Source: Druceiella hillmani
Lineage: Eukaryota > Arthropoda > Insecta > Lepidoptera > Hepialidae
Reading direction: 5' to 3'
DNA length: 64,000 bases
Assembly (NCBI GenBank): GCA_039881145.1
Contig: JAYKKI010000060.1
Coordinates: 10,812,501 to 10,876,500, forward strand
The translations under genes were made by a program, and so were the position numbers. Numbering within the stretch: the first letter of the stretch is position 1; every line of letters starts with the position of its first letter. The notes under the pieces are model-generated. The model was not told where the DNA came from. It searched no databases and was given only the letters and a program-made list of their open reading frames with translations. Positions 23,771-36,000 of the stretch are shown here, piece by piece.

Positions 23771-24035
23771 GAATATATTTTTGCGTTAATTGTGTAGAAA
23801 TTCATTATTCACAATTCAATGAAACTACGTGATGTAGTATTATTTCTACTTTCTTTAATTTCTTTAAAACGATCTAGGTTTCGTTGTATTACAATATCTT
23901 CAGGTGGGATATTAGCAAATATTGATCTTTGCTAATATCCCACCTGAAGATGTTGTAATACAACGAAACCTAGGTCGTGGTAAAGAAATTAAAGAAAGTA
24001 GAAATAAAATACATCACGTAGTTTCATTGAATTGG
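23771..24035 (-). mobile_element. palindromic hammerhead element, copy 4
   Basis: Minus-strand insertion: the constant end is at the left (GAATATATTTTTGCGTTAAT) and the shorter arm at the right (ends TTTCATTGAATTG). Flanked by a 15-bp direct repeat with one mismatch, AAATACACCTATATT (23756-23770) and AAATATACCTATATT (24036-24050). The ribozyme in the complete (minus) arm has a damaged stem I; the one in the short arm is intact. Confidence 0.93.
23940..23980 (+). ncRNA. hammerhead ribozyme motif, short arm of copy 4
   Basis: CCAC, CTGAAGA, T, GTTGT-AAT-ACAAC, GAA, ACCTAGGT, C, GTGG: intact. Predicted cleavage after 23976. Confidence 0.7.
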
Positions 24036-24050
24036 AAATATACCTATATT

Positions 24051-25035
24051 GATTACGTGAGTATTAAATGAGAATACACAATATTTTTTCAATAGTACTT
24101 CTGAATTTTATTTTCTTACCCAGTGATTAAGATTATGTTAAAAAATAAAACTTGTTTCATATTTCGCTTCATCTTACTTAAACATGAAATTGCACTCTAA
24201 CAATATAGTCCTTCGCAAAATAAGAAAGTGGTTGATGAAGCCGAACAAGTTGACATTAGATACTTTACGAGTTGAGCTAAATTTTCTAAGTCTGTATTGT
24301 CAGAGTAATTTAAGAGTTTTTCAAAGGGATCAGTAGTCAACTTAACATTAACCAATTCCTTACGCTAAGCTTCAGTTTACCTTTACACTGAAAGCCTGTT
24401 GTGTTCACCACATCATTTTCTATGAAAATTCTATGCTCTCAGCATTATCGATTCCTCAGCCTTTTATACGCAATATTTTACATGTGAAATATAATTAAAT
24501 GCGAGAGAGAAAGTTATATATTACCCCATGAAGAATATTCAGTTTTATTCCAGACTTATCGATGGAGTGTCAAGAAGACAACATATAAAATAGTGAGTTA
24601 TTATTTCATTATTTTATAACATGCACGCCTGTATATACACCCGTACACGCGCACGCACACTTTAAGCCAAAAATTTGAAGAAGGTTTTAAAGTAATATTA
24701 CTGATATCATCTGGTTATGAATATAGAAAATCGCCTTAAAAAATAATCCTAAAACTTTTGTTAACTCTTTCTTCTCTGGCAAATGGGAAAAAAGTAACAA
24801 AAAGTTATATCATTCCGCAGTCGTCTATATTATCTTAAAATATCAAACAAATTACCGGGAAATATTGATTTATGCTGAACTAAGGAGTTAAACAAAATAA
24901 GTTTAAACGAATTAATCAATATCATATCTCGGGTTGTGCCAATGCCAATTTCGATAAACCCAGTAAAAAGGTAGAGAGCTTTAAATTACATTAAAAAGTA
25001 ATCAAGAAAAAAGATAAATGACATTCTATACGTAT
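24051..25035. other. AT-rich spacer with a degenerate CA-type tract
   Basis: No gene seen. 24620-24662 is an alternating pyrimidine-purine stretch (ACACCCGTACACGCGCACGC). Confidence 0.5.
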
Positions 25036-25438
25036 ACACGGTGTCAACGAATAGATATCTGATAAACAAAGACGCTAGTGGTTGGCTGTATAGGAATAAA
25101 TAGTCGTTGAAATAAAACGTAAAACACGCCCTTTTTTTGAGTCAAAAAAAAATATTACACGTTACTCTTTTTAACACACCCAATTTTTTCCCGGAGTGCG
25201 GTGTTTACCCGCAGTGGCAATGTCTTCGCAGCTGTTTGCGAGTTATTCCCCCAAACGGCGCTGACCAATGTGCGCAAGTATCGTGTGTACGAAAAACATG
25301 ACAAATAATTATGAGTATTATTTTTAATTTTCTGAAAAAGGTGACACCTTTGAAATGTTATTGTAAAGATAATTAACTATTTTTTAGTTAAGGAATAACG
25401 TCGTTCTTTATCCTACACTTATTCCGGAACACCGTGTA
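25036..25438. mobile_element. possible terminal-inverted-repeat element
   Basis: ACACGGTGTC at 25036 and its inverted partner (GG)AACACCGTGT ending 25438 bound about 400 bp that is more GC-rich than its surroundings. The internal end reads ACACGGTGTTCCGGAATAAG on the minus strand, a kind of terminus common in insect repeats. No coding capacity and no target duplication identified. Confidence 0.45.
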
Positions 25439-25479
25439 ATTTCGTGTATACACACATACATACCTCTCTTATCAAAATA

Positions 25480-26345
25480 CTAGCTGGGGTACCCGGCTTC
25501 ACTCAGGGAGTTGATATCAGATTGTGTGTAGTTGGAGTAAAATAATAAACTTTAAATTATAAGAGGTAAACAATAAAATTGTTATTGAAAACATATTCTA
25601 ACTGTTTACAATACTTGTTCATAAACAATATTTTTCATTTTATTATCGGGGTATACATATTCAAATTTTTCGAAAATCCTACTTAAGAGCAAGCTACATA
25701 TAGTTTACCATGAGAAAAGCAGGATTCTTTGAGGTTGATGTCGCAATGTTTTAAAGTTTGTCCTTGCGCTTTAATAATTTTAAAACTGTGGGCTAATTTA
25801 AATGGAAATTGCAGTCTTAAAATTGGAATGGCAGTTCAGTGGAGATCAGTGGTATTCTGGGGATAAATACTTATGTGCTTTGTCCTTTCCAGTCATAAGT
25901 TTGACTTCTATGACGTTATTCGATAACTGTTTGATAATAATTCTAGTTCCATTACATAATTTTGGCGAGTTGAGATTTCTGAGCATAAGATCAGATATCC
26001 AATTTTCAGTCGAAGGCAGTGTAATGGGGTTCCTGGTAAATGCAAAGAGTCTAAAAATTCTGTAGGGAAATTGACACTCTCCAGCTTTTACTATCGTGTC
26101 GATCGATTTGTATATTCTCACTTCACGGGAATTTTCATTTGAATAATAATTCGAATATTATAATTTCACTACAATTATTAAACTAATATTATTTTTAGTT
26201 GTCAAAATTTCCCTCTGAAATAGCCATTACGGATTGATATAGTAGTGAACAATGTTTGGATAAATTTGGTCGATGAGTTCGTTCTTAGTATTGTCTATGT
26301 TACAGAAATCACTGTTGATTTCAACGAGGTCTAGTCCTGGTCAAT
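25480..26345 (-). pseudogene. Helitron helicase C-terminal part and 3' terminus
   Basis: Rolling-circle transposon. On the minus strand: EVRIYKSIDTIVKAGE (about 26130-26085), the LLRNLNPPKLCNGTR-type motif seen as LMLRNLNSPKLCNGTRIIIK (about 25985-25925), IPRIPLIS (about 25860-25840), LQFPFKLA then IIKAQGQTLKHCDINL (about 25810-25740) and SCFSHGKLYVACS (about 25725-25690). These are the last motifs of the PIF1-like helicase of Helitron RepHel proteins. There are at least two frameshifts plus a stop after VACS. The 3' end is CTAG followed by T (25483-25480), preceded by a near-palindrome AGCCGGGTACCCCAGCT, as expected of Helitron termini. The Rep domain and 5' end are absent. Confidence 0.87.
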
Positions 26346-28232
26346 AAGATATGTGCTTTCGCCTACTTTTAAAAGCAAAATACATTTGAGCAAAATACTC
26401 TGTTGTAACTGTTGTCGGCATTGTTATGAAATAATAATTAATTTCAAACGGTAGAAGGAATTTAGTAACTTGATGCATATACATTTTTATATTTAATGGT
26501 GAAAAATAACAAATGTGAAAAAAATATTTTTTTCCTATATGTGCATTTAGTGTATTTATATTTACACCAATTTTGTTAAATTCCAATAAGAATTATAATA
26601 ATTTATTACAAACACAATATTTTTAATTACTACAAAATAAACAAATAATCGTGCATGATCCAACCCGGATCCTATGTGTAGAATATTTTTGTTTAATGCG
26701 TCGCGTCAACTCTGCGCAATCAGTGAGGAAAAATTAAACCCAACAATAGGTCTATCACCATAAAATATTTGTTTCTTGGAAAATCATAAAATGTTGTACA
26801 TTTTTGAAAGTAAATATTTAATAATTATATTATGATCCAAAATTTTATTGAAAGATTGTGAAAGATAAAATTATGTGATCCTAGGAGGATTACTTTTAGA
26901 ACTCACAAACTTTTCCTATTGTATTTATATACTAGCTATCGTTTGTGTCTTCGTTCTTTTGAGAATCAAAATCAAAGACTAAATGACACAGAGTGATTTC
27001 CACTTCTCGTTCAAAGTTTTCTGAAAAATTATCTTTCTCTTTCTTTAGAAGATTAGCTAATTCTGAATGCTGATGGAATGTAAACAATTCACAGATTCGG
27101 TACACGGCTTCTTTGATATACTGCAACCTCTCCCAAATGAGCATATATACGAAAGTGCTTCATACTATTTTACCAATTTGCGGGATATGTTCCATAGATG
27201 ACTACATTTAGAAATGAAAATATAATAGAAATAACATATTTCTACAACTAATTATATGGCCAGACCGACCAATAAATCTGTAGAAATCACATTTATCTCT
27301 TCTTTAAAAATCACTTTTTTGGTTTGAACTTTTAGAAAAACCTTTTGCTTTACAATGAGCAATTTATTTGAAATTTAAATTTTATTAGTAAGCCTAATAT
27401 CAAAGGTGGTTATTAATTATTAATAAGCCCAAGTCTCAGACGATTATTAATGGTAGCAAGACTTGTTCCTAAAATCAACATATGATTATACCATATGAGT
27501 AACTATTTCTGTGGAAGTCTTGTACGTGCAAACTCTTGGAAGTATTTCACTTAGAAAAGAATATAAAAGAAAAATTCAATAAATGAAATAATTCTACATG
27601 GCTAATTTCTTATTATTACAAATGTAAATACAAATTGTACTATGATTAAATATATTAAAACCACAATAATTCGTTTAGCATTAACAGTATTATTCTGTCG
27701 TGTCCGCCTTTTATTACAGTGTTGAGAAAATTCATTTCAGAAAATGCCGGGTAGAATCTGTCAGCGTCGATGAAATTAACTTTTTTGGTAAAAAGGGTCG
27801 AAGGGACATTTAATTTCCTCCGTCAGCTTAGATGCCTGAGTGATGGAAGCGGCTTAGTTCGTTGAAAGGGCGGTTTACTGCAAGCAATTTGAAGTGCAGC
27901 CCTTACTACCCCTTACACCAGGGATAATTTTTCGCTATATTATAGTGACCCATTTCATTTTGTTGTTAGTATTTATTTGCTATATTAATTTTTTTACCGA
28001 TAGTAGCTAATATAAAAACAGTTTTGATGATATATTTACAAGTGTAATTTAATGAATGATTTTTTTTAAATAATGCATACATGGGAAATCGATTACAAAA
28101 AGGAAGTAGCTTGGTAATTTTTAAAATTATCCATTTTAAGCCAAAAATATAACATTTTTTGGTGTCTAGTCATTGACGACACCAAAAATATATTTACTAC
28201 CTTGGCTCTTAAGTAATGAGAATTTTTGTAAA
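26346..28232. other. non-coding; 27000-27920 and 28195-28240 duplicate 49870-50830
   Basis: No gene seen. By eye 27020-27060 matches 49875-49915 (TTTTCTGAAAAATTATCTTT). 27545-27790 matches 49995-50240, including GGGTAGAATCTGTC against GGGTAGAACCTGTC, and 27795-27920 matches 50255-50365. 28195-28230 matches 50785-50830. A 12-bp hairpin (ATTTTTGGTGTC/GACACCAAAAAT) is at 28154-28190. The 70- and 81-codon minus frames here show no domain. Confidence 0.6.
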
Positions 28233-28245
28233 GGATATGTAGCAT

Positions 28246-28533
28246 ATTGAATATATTTGGCGTTAATTTTGTAGAAATTCATTATTCACAATTAAATGAA
28301 ACTACGTGATTTAGTATTATTTCTACTTTCTTTAATTTCTTTACCACGACCTAGGTTTCGTTGTATTATAACATCTTCAGGTGGGATATTAGCAAAGATC
28401 TTTGCTAATAGAATAGCTTTAAGAATCTTTGCTAATATCCCACCTGAGGATGTAATACAACAAAACCTAGGTCGTGGTAAAGAAATTAAAGAAAGTAGAA
28501 ATAATACTACATCACGTAGTTTTATTTAATTGT
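28246..28533 (-). mobile_element. palindromic hammerhead element, copy 5
   Basis: Minus-strand insertion starting with the constant end ATTGAATATATTTGGCGTTA; the shorter arm ends ATTTAATTGTG. Direct repeats GGATATGTAGCAT (28233-28245) and GGATATGCAGCAT (28534-28546), one mismatch. The centre carries a partial repetition of AGCAAAGATC-type sequence. The 77-codon frame across it is only the element read through. Confidence 0.94.
28344..28384 (-). ncRNA. hammerhead ribozyme motif, complete arm of copy 5
   Basis: Minus strand: CCAC, CTGAAGA, T, GTTAT-AAT-ACAAC (one mismatch), GAA, ACCTAGGT, C, GTGG. The motif in the other arm is degraded (CTGAGGA core position and a shortened stem II). Confidence 0.66.
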
Positions 28534-28589
28534 GGATATGCAGCATTTTTAATTAACTTATAGAATATCCTACGATTGGACATATGTAA

Positions 28590-29485
28590 AGAGCGCGCCG
28601 CATTTTTCAACGTTATTTATAGCTTGGCTGTTGACGAGTCAACGTCCAGGCAATATTGACGATATAAAAATTCTTGTGCGTCATTTCTTTATTCAAGAAT
28701 TTAAATCTGGTCATACTACGGCAAAGCTACAGGCATCATTTTCAGACGATTCTACTTCTGAAGCTAATGCGGGGAGATAACCACAGTTATTCCAGAGGCA
28801 TTAAAGATGAACTCATGTCTGGGCTATAGCTTGATTTACATAGTAAAATTAAAATCGCTAATTGAAGAAGATCTCCGATTTTGAACGTGAGCTTTAGTTA
28901 CTTAATCTGAATACCTCCACGGTACAGTAGAAAAATATTTAGAAGAGTTAGGTGAAGTCTACAAATAAGGTATTTGGATATCATTTAAGTAGGGGCATAT
29001 GTATATTCACAATTTATATCGGCTTAGATTTAGCTGGTTAAACCATCCTATTGCTGTAAAATAGAAGTTAAACCATCCTATTGCTGTAGATTTTATACTA
29101 GAATAATATCCATAAACAAACTGTTTGAGTTAAAAGGAATTGGGTAATGCAAGGAACAACCCGGTACAAAAAAATAAGATGTGTGTTTGGTGGGAAATTC
29201 ATGGAATTGTATATTGGGAAATCCTTTCTAATAATACAACATTGCCACTATAATACACTGCTGCCGGCTTTAAAATTTTGAATAGAAAATTAAACGGAAA
29301 TTTCCACCACTCGATAACGTTTCCATTCTGTATGAAAATGCACGCCGTTCATTAAAATAATAACTCGGTTAAAATTATTGGAGCTTGGATGGAAAAAAAT
29401 TCAACTCCCCTTTATTCATTAGACAACTCGTCTGACTTTTATCTATTTGCATTACGTAAAAAAAACTATGGTGATTAGAACCCTA
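28590..29485 (+). pseudogene. mariner transposase remnant (copy B)
   Basis: Frames along the strand show VRHFFIQEFKSGHTTAKLQ (about 28675-28730, N-terminal helix-turn-helix), TVEKYLEELGEVYK then GIWI (about 28925-28980, family HL-x-x-LGKV..GVWVPH), KMCVWWEIHGIVYWEILSNN (about 29178-29240, family WWD-x-x-GVVYYELL with the second catalytic Asp position now Glu), VSILYENARRSLK (about 29310-29350, family HQDNARPH) and TPLYSLDNSSDFYLFALR (about 29400-29457, family YSPDL-x-PSDYHLF). Multiple stops and shifts; non-functional. A 30-bp tandem duplication (GTTAAACCATCCTATTGCTG at 29037 and 29067) lies inside. Paralogue of copies A and C by block duplication. Confidence 0.87.
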
Positions 29486-32136
29486 GTCGAGAACCCACTC
29501 ATGAATATTATAATATAAGAAATACACGGCATGGGGTTAGGAAACTATACCACTATGCGTTACATCCGTCAGAGGTGTAAGTTTTTGAGAAAATGGGAAT
29601 TGGAAATTTCCTTGCTTTTCTCGCTAATTAGGTTTAAAACAATATTTTGGACTCATATTCATTTCTTTTTGCACCACACATAGAAATTACACTGAAATTT
29701 TTTACTCTGAAAATATACAAATTTATTTTGTTATTTTATGTGTTTTAAATTTATGATGATATGAAATTAAATAAAAATTTAACCGTAATTTCAATGTTGC
29801 TTCTAAAGAGAAAAAAATAAGAAAACGTATGTTTTTGTTTCCTGTGTTTCTCGTGTTGTAGAGAATCGAACTGATTTATTTAGCTAGGGTTATAGTGCAC
29901 AAAGCTAAACTATCAACTTAGTTAACGTATTTTAAAAAATGCGATTAAATATAAAATTTGTATTTACGTTTCCAGACAAAATATTATTCGATACAATTTG
30001 AAGGGAAAAGTTCAATATTATACGTTTTTCAGCGATTTTTTTAACATCAATTACATAATTTTATAAATCACACTGAGCCTCAAAATTGGTAGCCCCCATG
30101 TTATAGATATCAAATATTGAAAGTATGATTTCACCTCCAATTTATGAGCCATAAACTGGACTACAATAATTATTGGACTGTCACATCTCAAAGAAAAAAA
30201 CAATATTTGGCATTTTATGTAGTATTGTTCCATATATATATGATAAGTCAGTACCTATACCATTGAAGAACCATGACAACTCACAAAGTTTGAAAAGGTT
30301 AATTCCAAAAGATTACAAGAAGATTAATTAACTACAGGTTTATGATAATTTAAAAGTTAAATTTAAATGAGAAAGAAAAACTGTTTATAACTTAAACCTT
30401 ATAACTTAAATGTCATGACAAAACTATTTTATAATTTGTCTAGTAATTAACAACAAGACTTACAATAATGTTACCTGTAAACATGGATTTGAATTTTTTC
30501 GTTTCTTAAGAAGTGCTGGATATAGCATTATAAAAAAGTATTAGTCTAAACCATTTACAATATATCAACTATTATCCTTGTAATTAATATGATATAATTA
30601 AATTTAAGTATAAAATCAAATCAAGACAAGTGAAACTCGCATTATGAAAGTTCCGTACAAATTTAGGTGCTTGAAGTCCTCTACGAAAACTCGAAATAAA
30701 TTTACTTTCTATTCTCATTCATAGTTTTCAATGCTATGGTTGTTTGAAAATTCTACCATTGAAAATAATTACCTATAATATTTTGGAAAATCAATTTTCA
30801 TTAATTATCTTCAATCTTCAGATCACTAATCAAACTCATAATAAGCGTAGAATATTGTAAAATTATAACGAATATTATGAACTTTTCTACATACCTTTGT
30901 ATGAATAAATATATTATTTATGAAGCGATCAGCTATTCACTACGCAGTGCTAACGTCTAAAAACCTGTCGAGCATGAATGGAACTCGCACTAGGAGAGTT
31001 CCGTACTAATTAAGTCACCTGTATATATTGAAGTGTACGTTGTGTTTCAATTAACTTGTTTACAAATATTAAATTTCACAACGTAAATATATTACCGACT
31101 ATGTCTTCAGAGGCGTAAAACATGGCGCAAATTAAACAAAGCAATAAGATTTATAATAGTGGCTTTTCGTCTTAATAATTTACATATATTATTCCAGCCA
31201 AAATTTACAAATTATGTTTCTCTATGAATTTTGACTTGGTACTTTCGGATATAACGTAAAAGCAGCTTGAATACTTTTTGGAATATCTTTTTAAATATAA
31301 GATTTAAAATTACAACAATATGTCACATTTTGAGAACGAAAGTGACTCAATCAAAAACAAAATTTTTTTAAACTGTATGCAGAGTTAGCGGCTTTTGTAA
31401 ATAATTGCATTGGTAGCTGATGTAAGAGACCAAGATATGTATTAACGTATTTACTACTATATTTTTAATCTACACTTTACGGATAATGCTTCTATGGGCT
31501 TTTAAATTCCAATGACTTTCAATTTCATTGATTTCCATCGAGTTTTAAATTTTATTTTAATTTAGCTAATTTCATTCTGCAAGTCGGAATTAATAAATAT
31601 TAGATCGCACGTTCGGAATGTACTGAACAAATGTCCTTGGTTATGTTTAAAGTTGTCCCTCATTTGATAAAAAATAATTTTGTAGATGCAAGTTTAAGTG
31701 TTCAGTGACATTTAAACGTTTTCAAATATAGGGTAACTTGAGAAAAAATTTAATAATATGATTATATTTAAAAAAATTGATATTTCTATTTAACCTGTTT
31801 ATTACCAACGTTTTCATGATGCCTTAAGAACACAATGTTTAAATTATACTAAAAGGTATTTTAAAAGCATTAAAAGCTAATTATAACCTGAATTGTTTTT
31901 ATTTAAAATTTTTCTTTATACTTTTCACGAAGTAAAAAAAATAACAAAAATGTAGAAATAACCTCCTCAATTTTTTTTAACCTAATTTTTATTGCCATTT
32001 TAAAAACATATAACAATAGTATAGTTAGCTATAAAATAAAAGCAGATTGTACCTCAGATGCAGATACTAATTAAATTCAGTATTAATTTTCTGACATTTG
32101 TCCACCAATTTCATTGTTATTGTACGAATACATTTG

Positions 32137-32137
<1 letters not shown>
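29486..32137. other. non-coding; diverged duplicate of 5.0-5.9 kb
   Basis: No gene seen. Matches to 5075-5890 are listed at that interval. Two short stretches, GAAACTCGCATTATGAAAGT (about 30631) and GAACTCGCACTAGGAGAGTT (about 30979), resemble each other and the end of the repeat at 48828-49372. Confidence 0.6.
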
Positions 32138-32205
<68 letters not shown>

Positions 32206-32210
32206 CTACA

Positions 32211-32241
<31 letters not shown>

Positions 32242-32284
32242 CTATATATATATATACGTATATATAACATACCTTCACATATAC
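32138..32284. repeat. interrupted (TA)n microsatellite
   Basis: TA tract with TACA/TCTA interruptions. All frames over it (five listed-length Tyr-Ile frames on both strands) are artefacts. Confidence 0.96.
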
Positions 32285-32874
32285 ATATATTTATCTGCGG
32301 GTAAAAAAATGGTTGCTTGGAAAGTGGTTGCTTACTCACATAGCTTATGAGAGATTCATTAAGAGTATATACCAAATTTCATCTTAGTTGTGTCATTAAC
32401 TTCTGAGCTATTGACGATCAAACAAGTAATTCTATCAAAAATCAACGACTATAGGAAAAATCAAATTTTCAACTGTCACCAAGCTTCTGACAAATCAAGG
32501 AATAAAATACAAGTTACGTTCAGTGGAATATCTTTGATTTAAGGGAACCTGATTAGGAAAACCTCATCGGACATTTTTGAAAACGTTGGAAAACTTACAT
32601 AGTAAAATATCTGATAATACCAGCATCTCAGCCACTATTACAGTTAGAAACTTCGCGTTTGAATTCATAGGTTCTATTGTAATAGGCGATTCTTACACTC
32701 ATAATTTGGGATTAATGTTGACTAAATTAAGAACACCTGGATCTACATAAAACATTACAGATTACGAGTTTGGATTCCTATGCACAATTTTGTTGGGCAG
32801 TTTTTATACAAATATTTCCCGACCAATGTCGCATTATTTCTATTTGAATACATACATATATGAACAAACACATA
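32285..32874. other. AT-rich spacer, nothing recognised
   Basis: No gene or known repeat seen. GGTTGCTTGGAAAGTGGTTG contains a short direct repeat. Confidence 0.5.
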
Positions 32875-32875
32875 A

Positions 32876-32953
32876 AGGTTGGGTTTAACAATAGATAATA
32901 AAATTCTTTACATTTAAACATTTATGTGTATATATATATATATATATATATAA

Positions 32954-33000
<47 letters not shown>

Positions 33001-33046
33001 TGTTTAAATATAAAGTATTTTATTATTTATTGCCAAACCCAACTTT
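32876..33046. mobile_element. palindromic MITE with a (TA)n core
   Basis: About 55-bp inverted repeats (32876-32930 and 32992-33046; outer bases GGTTGGGTTTAACAATAGAT against AGTTGGGTTTGGCAATAAAT) flank an expanded TA tract (32931-32996). No coding capacity. The terminus begins similarly to mariner-type TIRs, but the family is not assigned. Confidence 0.85.
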
Positions 33047-36000
33047 TATAAACTACTCCGCCGCATAATTTTACCCTTAATAAATAATTTATTTCAATTA
33101 ACTCTTAAATTAATTGCAAATAATGAAATAACAGCTAAATTGTCGCGTAATGTATATTTCAATTTAAATTTCTCTTCTCAAAGTTTATTTTCTAATTGAA
33201 ATTATTTCGATATTAATTTCACTGTGTTAATTATTAGTTAAATAACTGTTAGTTAAGAAACAATGGTGTCAAAGCAAGCTTCAAAAACATTTTCCATTTA
33301 ATACTCCTTGAGTGTAACAATTTGGAATTTTCGAGCTAAAACAATTTAACAATTGTCACATTACCGTGTTAATATTTGAAAAAGGTCTAAACTTCCATTC
33401 CAAACTCTAAATTCAAGATATACAGCTGTTGCAATAATTTTATGGCGAAGCAAAGCTTTTCATTTCATCATAGTAAACTTTCGGCAAAATATTTAGAAAC
33501 TTTTGCAGATACGCTTATAAATGTAACGTATATTCTTTGTATTATTATGTTCGTTCCTGGGAAATATTGGTTTAAAATGAATACGGAAAACGTGCCTATA
33601 ATTTATTTTCCGCCACAGGAAATATGAGTACACTTCTGAGTAAATAAACTGTGAGCTACACTTCTTTTTATTAAGGCAGTTTACGTATCGTATCGATAAT
33701 ATTTTCTATGATAATGCTGGTGTATTTTCTATTATATATCATCAATAATTTGCAAACTTAATCACGTTTTAACCATTTGTTTTAATATTATTCAACGGGC
33801 ATCTCAACGAAGTGGATATGTAGTTAATTTATTAAGGTCAAGACAAGTAGATTTCTTAACAAAATTGGGACAAATTGATTTGAAAGTAAATGGTTTCAAA
33901 TATATATCATATCACAAATAACATAAATTATAATCATAGCGTGCAATATTTTTCTCTCATTACTTTTGTAATCTGGCCATAAACGCCCACGGCTTAACCT
34001 ATATGAAATATCCTTATTCCTCGTAGGTCGTTACTTTCTAACTCATCATATACTCTTTGTTTCTAGTATTTCACGTGCTTTATTTTATTTATCTTATTTA
34101 AACCTAATTTTTGCAAGCAACTTTGGCGGGGTAAATATTTTATTTAATAACTGATCAATTGAACATCAGGAAAATGGAAAAAGTTCTATTTGAAAACTAA
34201 CCTCGTTGAACGATTTTAAATAATATCTATGATACTCTATAACCTAGTTTGATTTTTCACCGGCTTCTTTTGCTCTCACTATCGACATGATAAATGAAAA
34301 ATGAAAAACGTTTAAGTCATTGGTAAAACCCAAAGACACATTTCGTATTTTTCTTTCCCTTTTTAATATAAATTTCATAATGGATAGTTGTGGTTCCTGT
34401 ATTTACGTACTTAAGTAATGTGATGTATTTATACTAGTATAAGATTAATGCTAAGTCAGGTAACAATCAATAAAAGTCATAATGAACGACGTTCTTACAC
34501 CTAATAAAAAAGTTAAAAGATTTAAAACTTGACATCAATGAGCATGTCATTAATAGAGAAAGTAATCACTTGTATAAGAGAAGAATTGGATACTGTAGTG
34601 AATTCTCGTGTGTATGAACATACGTAAAGACCAACAAACGGAAACGCATGTCATTTTGAAAGGAAAGTTTAGATCAATAAAATATTTTTAAAAGTTGAAG
34701 AGCGGTATCATTTTTAAGACGAACAAAAAGCTTAATTAATTTTGACTACCCATCAAATTACCCGAATTGTAATTACTTGCGTCTCCTAAACACCAAGCTG
34801 GTACGACAGCCAATAATAAGGCACATATCCGTGGAGTGTGCAATAATAACATTACTAATAAAGTAAGTAAATTTAATTACCGTTTTTTCTTTTACTGATT
34901 AATGGGGAATCGTAGCACTGTACTAAGTGTTAAACATTAATGCTACAAATATGCTTAAATCTCCAAATTTCCTTTTTTTGTTTTTCTATAATGATTAATG
35001 ATTTTACCGCACCAAATTATTCAATATACCCGTCCCTCATAAACAAAATTAATAACGAAATTTTAAAAGCTTTTTCCAATGCGGCGGTAATTCTTCTTCA
35101 TCGGATTAATAAAAAAACTGAAAATGTTTCTTGAGGAAAATATGAATAGTATTACCATTTTAGAATATTTATTTTCAAATATATCGGGACTATTTGGCCT
35201 CAAAATAATTTACACCTGGTCTGGTCTCGTTTTAAAAAGAGCGTATTTATAAATTTTTGAAATATTCAAAAAATAATACTAAATTTCTTATGCAGTGAAC
35301 CAGCGACAAAGTTACTTTATTTTTGTTTGTAAATACTTGATAAATTTTTAAATAAATAAGTGCGCAAAAATATTAACATTGCTCCCAAGATTATCTTATA
35401 TCTCGAAATGAGCAAAAGACGATTCTTGAACATTGATATTCGACACACTTTTAGTAAGTTTAAACAATAGACGGAATTCACAAGTTTAGTACGGAATTCA
35501 CTAAATTATTATTTAATTAAGTGAATTTGCTGTGAACTATTTCAAAAGAAAAAAATATATCTATGAAAAATATTACGCATTCTTTTTATAAATGACATTT
35601 TCTTTTCTTTAAATAACAATGTCTTTCATTTAAAATGAATATAAGATAAATAAATAATCTTTTGCTAAAAATGCGTAGTAATAAAACTGGAAAACTTTAT
35701 TAAAATAACTATTAAATTGATATTGGAAAATATTTAGCAAAAACAAGATTCCAAGTGATCGAACCATCTCAATTTATATTCAAATTCTTTACTTTTAGAT
35801 AGTTTTCTATGCTGTATAATATTAGTGTAATTTTGAAAAAAACAACGTCCAATACCATGTTAATGCACATACTAATTATAAAGGAAAAAAGTTAATTCTA
35901 ACATTACAATATAATAGAATCATTATATAATAGAATCATTTATAATTGCGTTATGTTATAGGTGAAGTTTATTGTCATTATATTAAACTTACGGGCATAA

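Noticed and set aside
28296..28529. 77-codon frame and the similar 85-codon frame at 53029-53286 as a conserved small protein
   Set aside because: The shared residues (GGILAK, RNLGR, TTSRSF) come from the palindromic hammerhead element on both sides of its centre; other copies break the frame.
32058..32375. Long tyrosine-isoleucine open frames (also at 246-431, 1482-1670, 17072-17353, 52322-52513, 56170-56580, 61304-61501)
   Set aside because: They are (TA)n microsatellites read as codons; no domain, splice or start context supports them.
34478..34510. ATGAACGACGTT resembling the start of mariner copy D
   Set aside because: The following frame shows no mariner helix-turn-helix residues and no TIRs are nearby; likely chance.
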